From: Candidatus Melainabacteria bacterium
Lineage (GTDB): Bacteria; Cyanobacteriota; Vampirovibrionia; Obscuribacterales; Obscuribacteraceae
DNA length: 64,000 bases
NCBI GenBank assembly: GCA_016716405.1
Contig: JADJWK010000001.1
Coordinates: forward strand, 2,790,001 to 2,854,000
Direction of reading: 5' to 3'
Shown: positions 44,719 through 54,792 of the stretch, in pieces
Layout: each line of letters starts with the position of its first letter
How positions within the stretch are numbered: the stretch's first letter is position 1
Made by a program: the position numbers and the translations under genes
The notes under the pieces: model-generated
Database searches by the model: none
What the model was told of the DNA's origin: nothing
Seen by the model: only the letters and a program-made list of their open reading frames with translations

Positions 44719-47124
44719 ATGAGACGTCCTTTCAAATCTGCTGCCGCTACCGTCAGCCTGCTTTCGATGCTCGCATGCACTGTCGGCCAGCCTGCATCAG
44801 CGCAGCTCAACTGGTCCCAGGTCCCGGGCATGATCGATGTTCAGGGGAGGATCACCGGAACCGAGAAGCAGATCGCCGAAGAGCAGGCGGCAGGCCGTCT
44901 CACCAGGGAGAAAGCCCTGACCCTCGGCCAGAGCCTGGACAGAATCAAGCAACTCGACACTCAGTACCGTCAGGACGGCAAGCTCTCGATTTTCGAGCGG
45001 ATGCGCCTGGTTCTCGATCTCGACAAGCTATCGCAAGAAATCCAGTCCAGCCTCACCGAGCGCTCCGCCGGGATCACCGATGTGGCGGGACGGGAAGCCG
45101 AGCTCAGCAAGCAGATCTCCGATGGCCTGTTGTCAGGCAGGCTGACCAGTCTCGAGGCCAGCTCGCTGAATCAGAAGCTCGATGCCATCAAGGACAAAGA
45201 AAAAGTCTATCGCAACGACGGTGTGCTAAACAGCACCGAGACTCTCACCCTGTCCCTGGATTTGGACCATCTGGCCTCCGCGATCGAGTCCACTATGAAA
45301 GTGAGGGTGATCGAGGACCCGGGCGTAGACGCGAAGCAAGCCGAGATAAAGGCCAGGATTGACCAGCTCCAGAGCGCCGGCAAACTGACCGCGGTCCAGG
45401 CGGAGCCCCTGCGCCAGGAGCTGGCTCGCATCCACACGCACGAGGAGGCCCTCAAGGCAAGCGGCGGCTCTCTCACCTCGGAGGAAGTTCTCACTCTGGC
45501 CCTGGCGCTCGAGCGCCTGAAAGCCCAGGTCGACCGCTACGAACCACAGGTGGTGCCCACTGCGGTGCGCGGCATAGACACCCGCCAGGACGAGATCAAG
45601 ACTGCCATAGCCGGCGCCCAGACAGCCGGCAAGCTCAGCGTTACGCAGGCCGGGGAGCTCATGCAGGAATTCGGGCGAATCGAGGCCCTGGAGTCCATGT
45701 ACCGGGCCGACGGGTCTCTGGACAACAACGAGATCATGACCCTGGATCGCGACCTCGATGCTCTCAAGAAGCGGACCGACGACGCCATTGCTGCCGCCCC
45801 CGCTTCACAGATGACCGTCAGCCAGAGAAAGGAGAACCTGCGTACTCGAATCGAGGCTGCGCGCAGCGGCTCCCTCTTCAATCCCTCCACCGTGGGCGAC
45901 GAGCTCCTCGCCGATCTCAGTAGAATCGACTCCAAAGAGTCTTTCTACAAGCTCGACGGTTCTCTGAGCGATACGGAGACCCTGATCATCACCCAGGATC
46001 TCGATGCTCTCTCGAGCAGGCTCGACAGCGCTCTCAACAAGCTGCCCAATCTCAGCGCCAAGAAAGCCGAGATCGAGACCAGAATCAATGAAGCTCTCGC
46101 CGCAAGCCGGCTCGATCCCCGGAAAGCCGAGGAGATCAAGCAGGAGCTCAATCGTATAAGCTTCCTGGAGTCCACATTCACCGCCAACGATGGCAAGGTC
46201 GACGACCGCGAGGCTGTCGCCCTGAGCAAGGAGTTCAACAATCTCGAAAGCAAGATGTCTACCTATATCGAGGCCCTGCCCGATGTCGATGCACTGCAAA
46301 GCGAGATCGATAAGAAGATGGCGGAAGCGAAGACCAGAGGAAGCCTGAGCGCCGGCAACGCCGATGCCCTGAAAAAGGAGTACGATCGCATAGCCAGTGT
46401 CGAGGCTTCTTTCCGGGGCTCGGACAGCAAGCTCTCGGACTGGGAAGTGATGGCTCTCAAGCGCGATCTCGATAAGCTCGCCGCCGATCTGGACAGGCTC
46501 TCGGCAGCCGCTCCGGTGCAGGTCACGGTGGACGTCGGCAGCGTGGCTCCGGACACCCGCGGGCACTGGGCCGAGAAATATATCGCCATCCTGTCACAGA
46601 GGGGCACCATTGGTGGTTTCCCCGACGGCAGCTTCAAGCCTGATAACGGTATCACCCGCTCGCAGTTCGCCGCCATCGCCGTGAAGGCTCTCAATCTGCC
46701 CCCGGCCGGACGTGATGCGAAATTCTCGGATCTCTCGTCCAGGCACTGGGCCTACAAGGCGATCAGCGCCGTGAGCGATGCCGGTCTGGTGGGCGGCTAC
46801 CCCGATGGAAGCTTCCGTCCTGAAGACAAGATCACCCGCGCCCAGGCACTGGTCATTCTCTCGAAAGCCCTGGAAAACGCAAGTGGCGACGTCAAGGTTC
46901 TCGACCGCTATAAAGACGGCACCAAGGTGGCTGCCTGGGCTGTGCCCAGCGTCGCCAAGGCGGCTAATGCCGGGATTCTGGTTAATCATCCGGATCCCTA
47001 CTCGATCAGACCCGCCGACGATGCCACCAGGGCCGAAGTGGCAGCCCTAACCTATCAGACCATGGCCAGGCTCGGTCAGAAGCTGCCCGACATCAGGACA
47101 GGTCTGGAGGCCTCCACCAACTGA
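44719..47124 (+). CDS. S-layer-homology protein with seven ~80-residue helical repeats
   Basis: 801 residues. The signal peptide is cleaved after ASA (~28). Seven repeats (starting near 39, 121, 203, 286, 366, 445, 523) share the pattern E-I-x2-R-I-x4-A-G-x-L, E-L-x-R-I-x2-L-E-x2-Y, then DG-(S/K)-L-x3-E-x3-L-x2-D-L-D-x-L; the DG-x-L-x3-E part looks like an EF-hand-type loop. Three SLH domains follow (611-653, 669-712, 730-775: HWAEKYIAILSQRGTIGGF, HWAYKAISAVSDAGLVGGY and a weaker third). SLH domains bind cell-wall polymers, so it is a surface or wall-anchored fibre-like protein. It is monocistronic and ends 1 base from the convergent ClC gene. Confidence 0.88.
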   Translation: MRRPFKSAAATVSLLSMLACTVGQPASAQLNWSQVPGMIDVQGRITGTEKQIAEEQAAGRLTREKALTLGQSLDRIKQLDTQYRQDGKLSIFERMRLVLDLDKLSQEIQSSLTERSAGITDVAGREAELSKQISDGLLSGRLTSLEASSLNQKLDAIKDKEKVYRNDGVLNSTETLTLSLDLDHLASAIESTMKVRVIEDPGVDAKQAEIKARIDQLQSAGKLTAVQAEPLRQELARIHTHEEALKASGGSLTSEEVLTLALALERLKAQVDRYEPQVVPTAVRGIDTRQDEIKTAIAGAQTAGKLSVTQAGELMQEFGRIEALESMYRADGSLDNNEIMTLDRDLDALKKRTDDAIAAAPASQMTVSQRKENLRTRIEAARSGSLFNPSTVGDELLADLSRIDSKESFYKLDGSLSDTETLIITQDLDALSSRLDSALNKLPNLSAKKAEIETRINEALAASRLDPRKAEEIKQELNRISFLESTFTANDGKVDDREAVALSKEFNNLESKMSTYIEALPDVDALQSEIDKKMAEAKTRGSLSAGNADALKKEYDRIASVEASFRGSDSKLSDWEVMALKRDLDKLAADLDRLSAAAPVQVTVDVGSVAPDTRGHWAEKYIAILSQRGTIGGFPDGSFKPDNGITRSQFAAIAVKALNLPPAGRDAKFSDLSSRHWAYKAISAVSDAGLVGGYPDGSFRPEDKITRAQALVILSKALENASGDVKVLDRYKDGTKVAAWAVPSVAKAANAGILVNHPDPYSIRPADDATRAEVAALTYQTMARLGQKLPDIRTGLEASTN

Positions 47125-47125
47125 G

Positions 47126-49711
47126 TCAGTCCTCGGCCTTCAGGCAAGTCACCACCACCGCCATCTCTCCCTGAGAGAGCATCTTCTTGAAAGACCGGTG
47201 GTGGACGGCACGGGTCAGGCTCTTGCGGCTGAGACCGAGTACCAGAAGATCGGTCTTCTCGCTCTTGTCTATGGATGAGAGCAGGGATATGGCGGAATTC
47301 GCCTCTATGGTGGTTGTCTCCACATCGAGATGATAGTTGTGCTCGATCACTACTTTCTGTTTCTCGACCTCCTGCCTGATCGCCTCCATCTGCTGCTCTC
47401 TGGCCACTGACATGAGCGTGACCGCCAGCTCGTGCCGTCCGGCGACGAGCATCGGCAAGAGGTCGAGGGCCGCCCTGCTATCGAGAAAAGGCGCTATGGG
47501 TATGACAATTCGGCTGTACTGGTCGTGGGTCTCCAGGCGGCTAACGAGCGTGACGGCACAGCTGGTGCTCTCCATCACGGCTCTCAGGAGGTGGTCCCCT
47601 TTCTGGCTGCGCCGGCTGCCGCTCCAGCGCATGAGGAAGAGCTCTACGCGGCGGTCGTGGATAGTCTCGGCGATGGCGTCGCCCACATCATGGGCCACCC
47701 TGATATTGGTGTGGACCGGAATCTTGAACTCGTGCCCGACACGCTCGGCTTCCTCCGATATTCTCCTGCCCAGAGTCGGGCTCACTTTCGCCTCCGACGG
47801 ATCCTGCTCTTTCGGGATGGTAATCACATTCAGGCACTCGAGCTCGAACTGCTTGGTCCTCGCCAGATGCGCCGCGAGCTTGATGAGATTGGAGGCCGCC
47901 CCGGGATCGGCGACTGCCACCAGCATTCTTCCCACGCCCTCGGAAGGCGATCTGGTTTGATAGACGATATAGCTGCCGCTGGTGGCGCGCTTCTTCATTC
48001 CCAGAGCTTTGAACTCGGCTTTCACCACGTCATGCTCGGTGATCATGCCGACGAATCTATTTCGCTCCACCACCGGCAGGCACTTGAGCCTGTATTTCTC
48101 GAGCACCAGAATGACAGTGGCCAGGTTCTCGTCGCTTCTTATGGTCAGGGGCTTGGCGGTCATCACCCGGCGCACCGGCGTATCGTCTCCGAGATTCTTG
48201 GAAGCAGCCGCCTCCACATCGGTGATCGAGCAGATCCCGATCACCTTGCCTTTCTCGTCGGTGACAGCCAGCTCCCGCCGGCCGGACTGCTCGAGCTTGC
48301 GCTCCAGATCTTTGAGGGTGTCCTGGGGCGCCAGGGTCTCCATGCCCTTTTCCATGACGTCTCTTGCTTTGAGCCGGCTCATGAGACCCTGACCCGACTC
48401 TTCGTCTTTGAGAATTATCCCCTGCATCCTGAGGATATGGTCGTACATGGAGCCCGGGTCGAGACGCTCGGCTATCAGATAGCTGAGCACGCAGCTTACC
48501 ATCAGGGGTAGTACCACATTGAAGTCGGTGGTCATCTCGAAAATGATCACCACCGCCGTCATCGGGCTTCTGGCCACGGCGCAGAATAGGGCGCCCATGC
48601 CGACTATGGAGAATGTGGTGACACTGGTGGCGCCGATGAGGTGATGCTCCGCCGCCGCCACCAGGTGGCCGATACAGGCTCCCATGGTGAGGCTCGGGGC
48701 GAATATTCCTCCCGGCGCTCCGGACATGAGGGCGATGGTGGTCAGACCGAACTGGCTGAGAAGAGCCACCAGCGCGATATGCAGGTCGCCAGAGCCTCTT
48801 ACCATGAGCTCTCTGAGTCCTGCATAATTGGCGAAGAAATCGGGAAGATTGGAGAGCACCAGTCCGGTGACAAGACCGGCCAGGGCGCAGGATATCGGTA
48901 CCGGGATCTTGATCAGATCCCTGGTTATCTTGAGACAGATGATCTGGGTCCGGTTGAAAGCCGCGCCGAAAGCACCGCTTATGATACCGAGCATGATATA
49001 GAAAGGGATATCGTAATAAGCGAAACTGCCCCGGGGGGCGAGATCGTTGAAGTCGATGTCGAGACTCTGCACACCCACCAGGCGCGAGACCACGGCAGCG
49101 ACGAAGCAGGCGACCACGGTGGTGCCGACCGCCAGGCCGGACATCTTCTGGAGGAGCACCTCCAGGACGAAGAGAGCCCCGGCGAGAGGCGCATTGAAAG
49201 CCGCTGCCAGACCGGCGCCGGCGCCGGCTGCAATGAGCTGGGTGCGGTGCAGGGGCGTGGTGGGAATCCAGTTGCTGAAACGCGCCGATATGCCTGCGGC
49301 CAGCTGCACCGTCGGACCTTCGCGCCCGAGAGCGAGACCGGTGCCCAGAGAGAGCACGCAACCCATGAGCTTGACCAGGGCGGTTCTCATGCCGAGGCGG
49401 ACATCGGCCCCGGCAAGGGCCGCTTTGGTCTGGGGGATGCCGCTGCCGGCGGTCTCCGGCGCCAGGTAGGCAACCAGGAGACCGGCCAGCAATCCGCCGG
49501 CCATACCGATGAGAGGCAGGACATGCGGTCCCATGGCCGCCACCTGGCGCACCCGCCAGGTGCCCACCATGCCGACGCCTTCTTTGAGAAGCACCGCTCC
49601 CAGGGCTGCCACCAGACCGATGATGCAGGCTTCGAAGACGCCGATATTGACCGGTGCCAGGGGATCTCTGACACTGCCTGTCTTGCCCGTCGGCAGAATG
49701 TCCCTGTTCAT
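47126..49711 (-). CDS. ClC-type chloride transporter with CBS pair and Usp-like C-terminus (downstream copy)
   Basis: 861 residues from ATG 49711, which overlaps the upstream stop (ATGA). Residues ~20-430 are a ClC channel/antiporter: GSGIPQ (89-94), GREGPTV (129-135, with gating glutamate) and GAPGGIFAPSLTMGACIG. Two CBS motifs at ~450-590 (VIGICSITDVEA, FVGMITEHDVVKAE) bind adenylates in other ClCs. Residues ~605-860 resemble two Usp-type folds. ClCs move chloride, often in exchange for protons. A paralogue lies directly upstream. Longer frames from 49771 run into the neighbour and are not used. Confidence 0.92.
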   Translation of the reverse strand: MNRDILPTGKTGSVRDPLAPVNIGVFEACIIGLVAALGAVLLKEGVGMVGTWRVRQVAAMGPHVLPLIGMAGGLLAGLLVAYLAPETAGSGIPQTKAALAGADVRLGMRTALVKLMGCVLSLGTGLALGREGPTVQLAAGISARFSNWIPTTPLHRTQLIAAGAGAGLAAAFNAPLAGALFVLEVLLQKMSGLAVGTTVVACFVAAVVSRLVGVQSLDIDFNDLAPRGSFAYYDIPFYIMLGIISGAFGAAFNRTQIICLKITRDLIKIPVPISCALAGLVTGLVLSNLPDFFANYAGLRELMVRGSGDLHIALVALLSQFGLTTIALMSGAPGGIFAPSLTMGACIGHLVAAAEHHLIGATSVTTFSIVGMGALFCAVARSPMTAVVIIFEMTTDFNVVLPLMVSCVLSYLIAERLDPGSMYDHILRMQGIILKDEESGQGLMSRLKARDVMEKGMETLAPQDTLKDLERKLEQSGRRELAVTDEKGKVIGICSITDVEAAASKNLGDDTPVRRVMTAKPLTIRSDENLATVILVLEKYRLKCLPVVERNRFVGMITEHDVVKAEFKALGMKKRATSGSYIVYQTRSPSEGVGRMLVAVADPGAASNLIKLAAHLARTKQFELECLNVITIPKEQDPSEAKVSPTLGRRISEEAERVGHEFKIPVHTNIRVAHDVGDAIAETIHDRRVELFLMRWSGSRRSQKGDHLLRAVMESTSCAVTLVSRLETHDQYSRIVIPIAPFLDSRAALDLLPMLVAGRHELAVTLMSVAREQQMEAIRQEVEKQKVVIEHNYHLDVETTTIEANSAISLLSSIDKSEKTDLLVLGLSRKSLTRAVHHRSFKKMLSQGEMAVVVTCLKAED

Positions 49712-52305
49712 CGCGGCCCTTCCGGCCGGTAGACCTGCTTGTAAGCGTCGGCTGATATGATCAGGGCGCATTCACTGGTGCGGTTCAGGACTTTTTTGAA
49801 AGCTCCTTTCTGGACGGCTTTCAGCAGGGCTTTGCGGGGCATGCCGAAGAGCAGGACATCGCAGAGCTCTTCTTTGCGCATGGCGCTCAGAAGAGCCACC
49901 GGCGAAGAGGCATCGAGCTCCATTTTCTTGAGATGCGCCCCATGTTTGTGACGATGCGCCTCGAAGACTTTCTCGTATTCGGCTTCTTGATCGACGTTCT
50001 CGGCGCCGTTCTGGAGATTCAGCAGATAGAGCGTCGAGTTCTCGTGGCGCTCGCGCAGCTCCGCGGCGATCTCGAGTGAGAGCTCGTGATCGATGAACTC
50101 CGCCACCGGCACGAAGATATTGGCGGGCTCGTCCAGGCGCGGGACTTTGTTGACTATGAGAACGGGGCAGTTGGTGTTGCGCAGGACAGCCTGGAGGAGC
50201 TCGTCGCTGTGATTCGATTTCTTGCTGCCCGTCCAGCGCATCAGGAAGATACTGGCGTCGCGGTCCGAGATCGTTTCGGTGACGGCGGTGGTGAGCTCGT
50301 GGGCGACCCTGATATTGGTGTGCACCGGAATGCCGAAAGTCTTGCCGAGGCTTTCGGCCTGGTCTGCTATGCGCCTGCCGATGTCAGCCGATACCTGGGT
50401 CTGGGAAGGATCGCGATCTTTGGGGACGGTAATCACGTGCAGGCACTCGAGCTCGAAATTCTTCTGCCTGGCGATCAGCGCCGCCACCTGCAGGAGATCG
50501 CCGGCTTGTCCGGGATCGCCCACCGCCACCACCAGGCGCCCGGCCCCGGACTCGGCGGAGCGGGTCTGATAGACGACATAGCTGGCGCTACCGGATGTGG
50601 TGCGCATTCCGATGATCTTCGATTCGGCGCTGAGCACATCGCTGCGGGTAATGATGCCGACGAGCTTGCCTCGCTCCACCACCGGGATACGGCTTATTTT
50701 GTATTTCTCGATCAGATAGAGGATCCCTGCCAGGGTCTCTTCGGGACGAACGGTAATGGGCTTTGGCGTCATCACCCTGGCGATCGGGGTGTCCGGGCTC
50801 ATTTTTCTAATCGCTGCTTTCAACAGGTCCGGTTTGGAGAGCATGCCCACGGCATGCATCTCTTCGTCCACCACCGGGAAACCGTTGTGCCTGGAGTTGT
50901 CCATGCGGTTCTGGGCGTCTTCCAGGGTGCATGTCTGGGGCAGGGTCTCGACCTGTTTCTGCATGAATTTGCGGGCCGGCAACTTGGAGAGAAGCGCCTG
51001 CTCGCCGTCCTCTTCTTTGAGGTCGATGCCGTTCCAGTGAAGGAGCTGGTCGTAGAGCGAGCCGGGATCGAGCCTCTCGGCGACGAGATAGGCGATCACA
51101 CAGCTGATCATGAGAGGCAGGACGACATTGAAGTCGGTGGTCATCTCGAAGATGATCACCACCGCTGTCATCGGCACCCGGGCCACCGCGCAGAAGAGGG
51201 CGCCCATGCCCACCACTGCCAGGGTGCCTGTGTCGCCAGAGGAGATGAGGTTCTGCTCGAGGAGGGCCACGAGATGACCGAGACAGGCGCCCATGGTCAG
51301 GCTCGGTGCAAAGAGCCCTCCCGGGGCGCCGGAGCCGTAGCCGATGATGGTGAGCAGATACTGGGCGGCTAGTGCCATGAGGACGAGACCGGCATCGAGC
51401 TGTTGCTCGACGAGCTGTTGCCTGATCTGGGCATAGTTCCTGAAGATCTCCGGCAGTCCCATGACAATCAGACCGGAGAGCAGGCCGGCCAGACCGCAGG
51501 TCACCGAAAGAGGCAACTTGACGAAGTCGCGGTTGAAAGTGAGCCCGGCGATGATGGATTTGTTGAAGAGGGAGCCGATGACACCGGCAGCGACACCAAG
51601 GAGCAGGACGAAAGGAATGTCAATATAGGTAAAAGTGCCTTTGGGTGCCAGCTCGGAAAAATTGACATCGAGGGAGTGCACCCCCACCAGCCGCGAGGTC
51701 ACCGAAGCGACGAAGCAGGCGACGACGGTGGTGCCGACAGCCAGACCGGACATTTTCCGGAGAAGCTCCTCCAGAACGAAGAGCACGCCGGCAAGGGGTG
51801 CGTTGAAGGCCGCCGCCAGACCGGCTCCGGCTCCGGCGGCGATCAGTTGCACGCGGTGAGCTGGTGAGGTGCGGATCCAGGAGCTGAGCTTGGAGGAGAG
51901 GGCCGCGGCCACGTGCACTGTCGGTCCTTCGCGACCAAGGGAAAGACCGGAGCCCAGAGAGGCGATGCAGCCCAGGAGCTTGACCGTGGCGGCTCGCAAG
52001 CCCATGGGCATGGGCACCCCGTTGAGGGCGGCCTTGGTCTGGGGGATGCCGCTTCCGCTGGCTTCCGGGACTATATATTGCATGAGCATGCCGGCAATCG
52101 TGCCGCCCGCCAGACCGAAAAGGGGCAGGTAATAAGGATGCTCGCCGGCTGCGGCGACTCGCAGAGAGCCGACCAGACCGACTCCGTTTTTGAGAAGAAC
52201 CGCTCCCAGGGCTGCTACCAGCCCGATCAAGCAGGCTTCGAGTACGCCTATATTGACAGGCTGCTCCCGATGCTTGGTGGATTTGGGCTTCTTCTGAGGT
52301 TCCAT
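49708..52305 (-). CDS. ClC-type chloride transporter with CBS pair and Usp-like C-terminus (upstream copy)
   Basis: 865 residues with the same architecture as its neighbour: ClC core with GSGIPQTKAAL, LSLGREGPTVHVAAALSS and GAPGGLFAPSLTMGACLG, then CBS (AVGMLSKPDLLKAA, LVGIITRSDVLSAE) and two Usp-like folds. The two proteins align without large gaps, e.g. VVACFVA(A/S)V(V/T)SRLVGV(Q/H)SLD, so a tandem duplication is clear. The Usp half diverged more than the channel half by eye. It is first of the pair; an LRR gene lies 59 bases upstream on the same strand. Confidence 0.92.
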   Translation of the reverse strand: MEPQKKPKSTKHREQPVNIGVLEACLIGLVAALGAVLLKNGVGLVGSLRVAAAGEHPYYLPLFGLAGGTIAGMLMQYIVPEASGSGIPQTKAALNGVPMPMGLRAATVKLLGCIASLGSGLSLGREGPTVHVAAALSSKLSSWIRTSPAHRVQLIAAGAGAGLAAAFNAPLAGVLFVLEELLRKMSGLAVGTTVVACFVASVTSRLVGVHSLDVNFSELAPKGTFTYIDIPFVLLLGVAAGVIGSLFNKSIIAGLTFNRDFVKLPLSVTCGLAGLLSGLIVMGLPEIFRNYAQIRQQLVEQQLDAGLVLMALAAQYLLTIIGYGSGAPGGLFAPSLTMGACLGHLVALLEQNLISSGDTGTLAVVGMGALFCAVARVPMTAVVIIFEMTTDFNVVLPLMISCVIAYLVAERLDPGSLYDQLLHWNGIDLKEEDGEQALLSKLPARKFMQKQVETLPQTCTLEDAQNRMDNSRHNGFPVVDEEMHAVGMLSKPDLLKAAIRKMSPDTPIARVMTPKPITVRPEETLAGILYLIEKYKISRIPVVERGKLVGIITRSDVLSAESKIIGMRTTSGSASYVVYQTRSAESGAGRLVVAVGDPGQAGDLLQVAALIARQKNFELECLHVITVPKDRDPSQTQVSADIGRRIADQAESLGKTFGIPVHTNIRVAHELTTAVTETISDRDASIFLMRWTGSKKSNHSDELLQAVLRNTNCPVLIVNKVPRLDEPANIFVPVAEFIDHELSLEIAAELRERHENSTLYLLNLQNGAENVDQEAEYEKVFEAHRHKHGAHLKKMELDASSPVALLSAMRKEELCDVLLFGMPRKALLKAVQKGAFKKVLNRTSECALIISADAYKQVYRPEGPR

Positions 52306-52364
52306 GTTGATAAGGCCGGTTCTTGAAGTCCCGAACTCACCATTCTAACAGGCCTGAAATGTGA

Positions 52365-53414
52365 TCACTGCCTGCTGCTGTCTTCTTCTTCTAAGATAGA
52401 TTCGAGTAAAGCTCTATCTTGCTTGTGTTTGCCGGCACTCTCATTGAGGACTACCGTGATCCCTGGAATTTTCTTCTCGAGAGAGGCACATCCTTTCGCG
52501 GTGACGCTCTTGCAACCCCTGACGCTGATGAATTTCAGGCTCTTTATGCCTGAAAGGGTCGCGAGACCTTTGTCGCTTATATCCGTCTTCCGCAGAGACA
52601 GGGAGTAGAGAGGAAGTGAGCGCAGGACGGGCAGGTCATCGTCGGTGATACCACAGCGATCGAGGTTGAGGCTGTTGATCTTGCCGTTTGCCGCGATCGC
52701 CCGGAGCGCCTGTCTGTCGACCCGAGTACCTGTCAGATCGAGGACTTCGAGCCCGGGCAAGCGGGCTGTGACTCGCAGACCGGAGGCTGTGATTCGCCGG
52801 TTTTCCCCGAGCTTGAGCACTGTGAGCTTCGGGAAGGTTTTGCAGATATGCGCCAGACCGGCATCGTCCAGATCGGTCATCTCCAGATTGAGGACCTCGA
52901 GACCGTCAGGACCGGTGAGCTTCTCGATGGCCGGGCTGATTCCTCTTGTCTGCCTGAAGAAAAGACGCTCGAGCCGGGAGAGTCCCGAGATGACAGGAAA
53001 GATGCCGTCGCTAACCGGCTGCCGGTGCAGCTCCAGGGTGACCAGGGGCTCTCGGAGAAGGGCTTTGAGCCCTCTAGCCGTCAGGCAGGACTCCCTGATC
53101 TTGAGATTGTCCACGCTTTCCTTCGCTGCCAGGCGGATGAGGTCGTCGTCGTTCACCGGGGCGTTCGAGACCCAGGTATTGTCGGTCCGGCGGAACTCCA
53201 CCGTGAACGTTTCGGGCAGGGCGAGCCTCGAGTACCTTTTCGCCAGGGCTTTCTTGATGGTCGTTCTGGTCTCGCGCTCTTCTTTGGAGTTGAGGTCGAG
53301 CTCTCCTCTGAGCATGGGCAGGGCGGTGAGCAGGGCGAGCAGGACCGTCACAAGGCCGAGGACCCAGAGCCAGATCGTGGAACATCTCCGGTTCTTCCTG
53401 TCTTCTTCTTTCAA
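52365..53414 (-). CDS. Leucine-rich-repeat protein with N-terminal membrane anchor
   Basis: 349 residues. A membrane helix at ~14-34 (IWLWVLGLVTVLLALLTALP) anchors it. Residues ~120-325 carry about eight LRR units of the cysteine-containing/RNase-inhibitor type: LEVLNLEMTDLDDAGLAHIC, LTVLKLGENRRITASGLR, LEVLDLTGTRVDRQALRAI, KFISVRGCKSVTAKGC. The tail is acidic. The start is TTG 53414, one base after the SprT-like stop, so it is likely coupled. Function unknown; LRRs usually bind proteins. Confidence 0.78.
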   Translation of the reverse strand: MKEEDRKNRRCSTIWLWVLGLVTVLLALLTALPMLRGELDLNSKEERETRTTIKKALAKRYSRLALPETFTVEFRRTDNTWVSNAPVNDDDLIRLAAKESVDNLKIRESCLTARGLKALLREPLVTLELHRQPVSDGIFPVISGLSRLERLFFRQTRGISPAIEKLTGPDGLEVLNLEMTDLDDAGLAHICKTFPKLTVLKLGENRRITASGLRVTARLPGLEVLDLTGTRVDRQALRAIAANGKINSLNLDRCGITDDDLPVLRSLPLYSLSLRKTDISDKGLATLSGIKSLKFISVRGCKSVTAKGCASLEKKIPGITVVLNESAGKHKQDRALLESILEEEDSSRQ

Positions 53415-53415
53415 G

Positions 53416-53946
53416 CTAAAAAAGATCCGGCAGGGGCAGGGTAAGCTGCCGCGGCTCTTTCAGGCGCCCTTCTTTGCCGGGCACTACCGGCTTGAACTCT
53501 TTGAGCCTGACATTCTTGAAGAGCAGGCGTCCTTTCACGGCCCCGCAGCGCTTGCAGTACATTCCGGCGACATTGGCGGGTTTGCGATGGCGGTGGAAAA
53601 GGGTCATACAACCCGGGCAGCGGGCCTGCCAGGCGCCCTGGGGCAGGATGGCGCTGCTGTCGCAGGCTTTGGGCAGACAACCGACCCGGCGGCACATACG
53701 CTTCCAGATCTCGTTGTGACCGTGCTCCACCCCCACAAGGGCGTGGGCGATCTCATGCAGTATCGTGTCTTTCACATGGGCTTCGGTATTCTGGAAAACA
53801 TAATGAGAGGACAGCTCGATGCGGCGCCTGCTCTCTTTGCAGACACCGAGCTGGCGCTTGCTGCTGTTGAACTCGAATGTCCAGTCGTTGAGCCCGTACA
53901 GAGACATCATCTGAGTCGCCAGGTTGCGTGCGTGGTCGAGATCCAT
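53416..53946 (-). CDS. SprT-like zinc metalloprotease-type protein
   Basis: 176 residues from ATG 53946, with AGGGG 5 bases upstream. SprT-like family: IELSSHYVFQN, then the zinc motif ILHEIAHALVGVEHGHNEIW (HExxH plus a later His), and a C-terminal zinc ribbon CPGC...CKRCG. Eukaryotic Spartan degrades DNA-protein crosslinks; the bacterial SprT role is not established. Length fits the family. It precedes the LRR gene by one base. Confidence 0.88.
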   Translation of the reverse strand: MDLDHARNLATQMMSLYGLNDWTFEFNSSKRQLGVCKESRRRIELSSHYVFQNTEAHVKDTILHEIAHALVGVEHGHNEIWKRMCRRVGCLPKACDSSAILPQGAWQARCPGCMTLFHRHRKPANVAGMYCKRCGAVKGRLLFKNVRLKEFKPVVPGKEGRLKEPRQLTLPLPDLF

Positions 53947-54139
53947 TAGGCCCCTGATAGTAAGCCGGCCACAAGCCGGGAGCATTATAATGTAAAGCGC
54001 CCGGAGATGTCACGGTAGCGGCGCTGGCTGTATATGCCGGGTATATCCCGGGGGCTCAATTTTAATTAAGTACCCTCATCTCTTGACTAGGGTTATCCTG
54101 GTTATCTGGCTCAGTCCCTGGATGAGATGTCTGGTAGAG

Positions 54140-54760
54140 ATGGTCGCAAAAGCTACGCTTTCCGATTTGATTTTGAAGAATCACAATCGTTCGCCCAGGC
54201 AGGTACGACCTGAGTATATGGATCATCTCGCCGTCAAGACCAGGGAATTCGAGCGGGTCTACTACGGCAGCGATGTCTCTGACTCAAATTCAGACCGCAA
54301 TTCAGGGCGACCGACGGATCCGAAAGGCATGGTCGACAGGATCTTCACTCTGCTCGAGCCCTATGCTCACGAGCTCAGCCGCCTGAGCGGGCCCGGCGCT
54401 CTTGCTGTTACTGCCCACGCCCCCTCCGAATCCCGGGAGATCATTGCCGAGGACTGGCCCCACAGACCACCACAGGCGGTGTGCTTCTACCGCTGCCGTT
54501 TTGCCACCAGCGTTTTCAGCGCCAGTATCAGGGGACTGGAAGGTCAGGTGAAATTTTTCCTTATTCCCGTGGAGCAGGCGATTCGTCTCAACGACGCCGA
54601 AGAGGAGTTCGGCTGTCTGATGACTTTCGAGGACACCGGCAACGGCTGGGCTGTTGAAGACAAAGAGCTCAGCGACAATCGTCTGGAGCGATACAGTCTT
54701 CTTTTCTTCAATCACTTCGTAGACCGGACCAGGCAGGAGCTTCTCTCGAGACGCCGGTAG
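54140..54760 (+). CDS. Soluble protein of unknown function
   Basis: 206 residues from ATG 54140 (ATG 54122 and TTG 54083 are upstream in frame; the N-terminus is uncertain). No membrane helix in the chosen form. A central domain reads AVCFYRCRFATSVFSASI, LEGQVKFFLIPVEQAIRLND, a compact alpha/beta pattern, with a helical end (YSLLFFNHFVDRTRQELL). I do not recognise the family. It lies 32 bases before the LOG/SLOG-family gene on the same strand. Confidence 0.62.
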   Translation: MVAKATLSDLILKNHNRSPRQVRPEYMDHLAVKTREFERVYYGSDVSDSNSDRNSGRPTDPKGMVDRIFTLLEPYAHELSRLSGPGALAVTAHAPSESREIIAEDWPHRPPQAVCFYRCRFATSVFSASIRGLEGQVKFFLIPVEQAIRLNDAEEEFGCLMTFEDTGNGWAVEDKELSDNRLERYSLLFFNHFVDRTRQELLSRRR

Positions 54761-54792
54761 CTTGATGTTCATCCGGACATGGGTAGAGCCAG

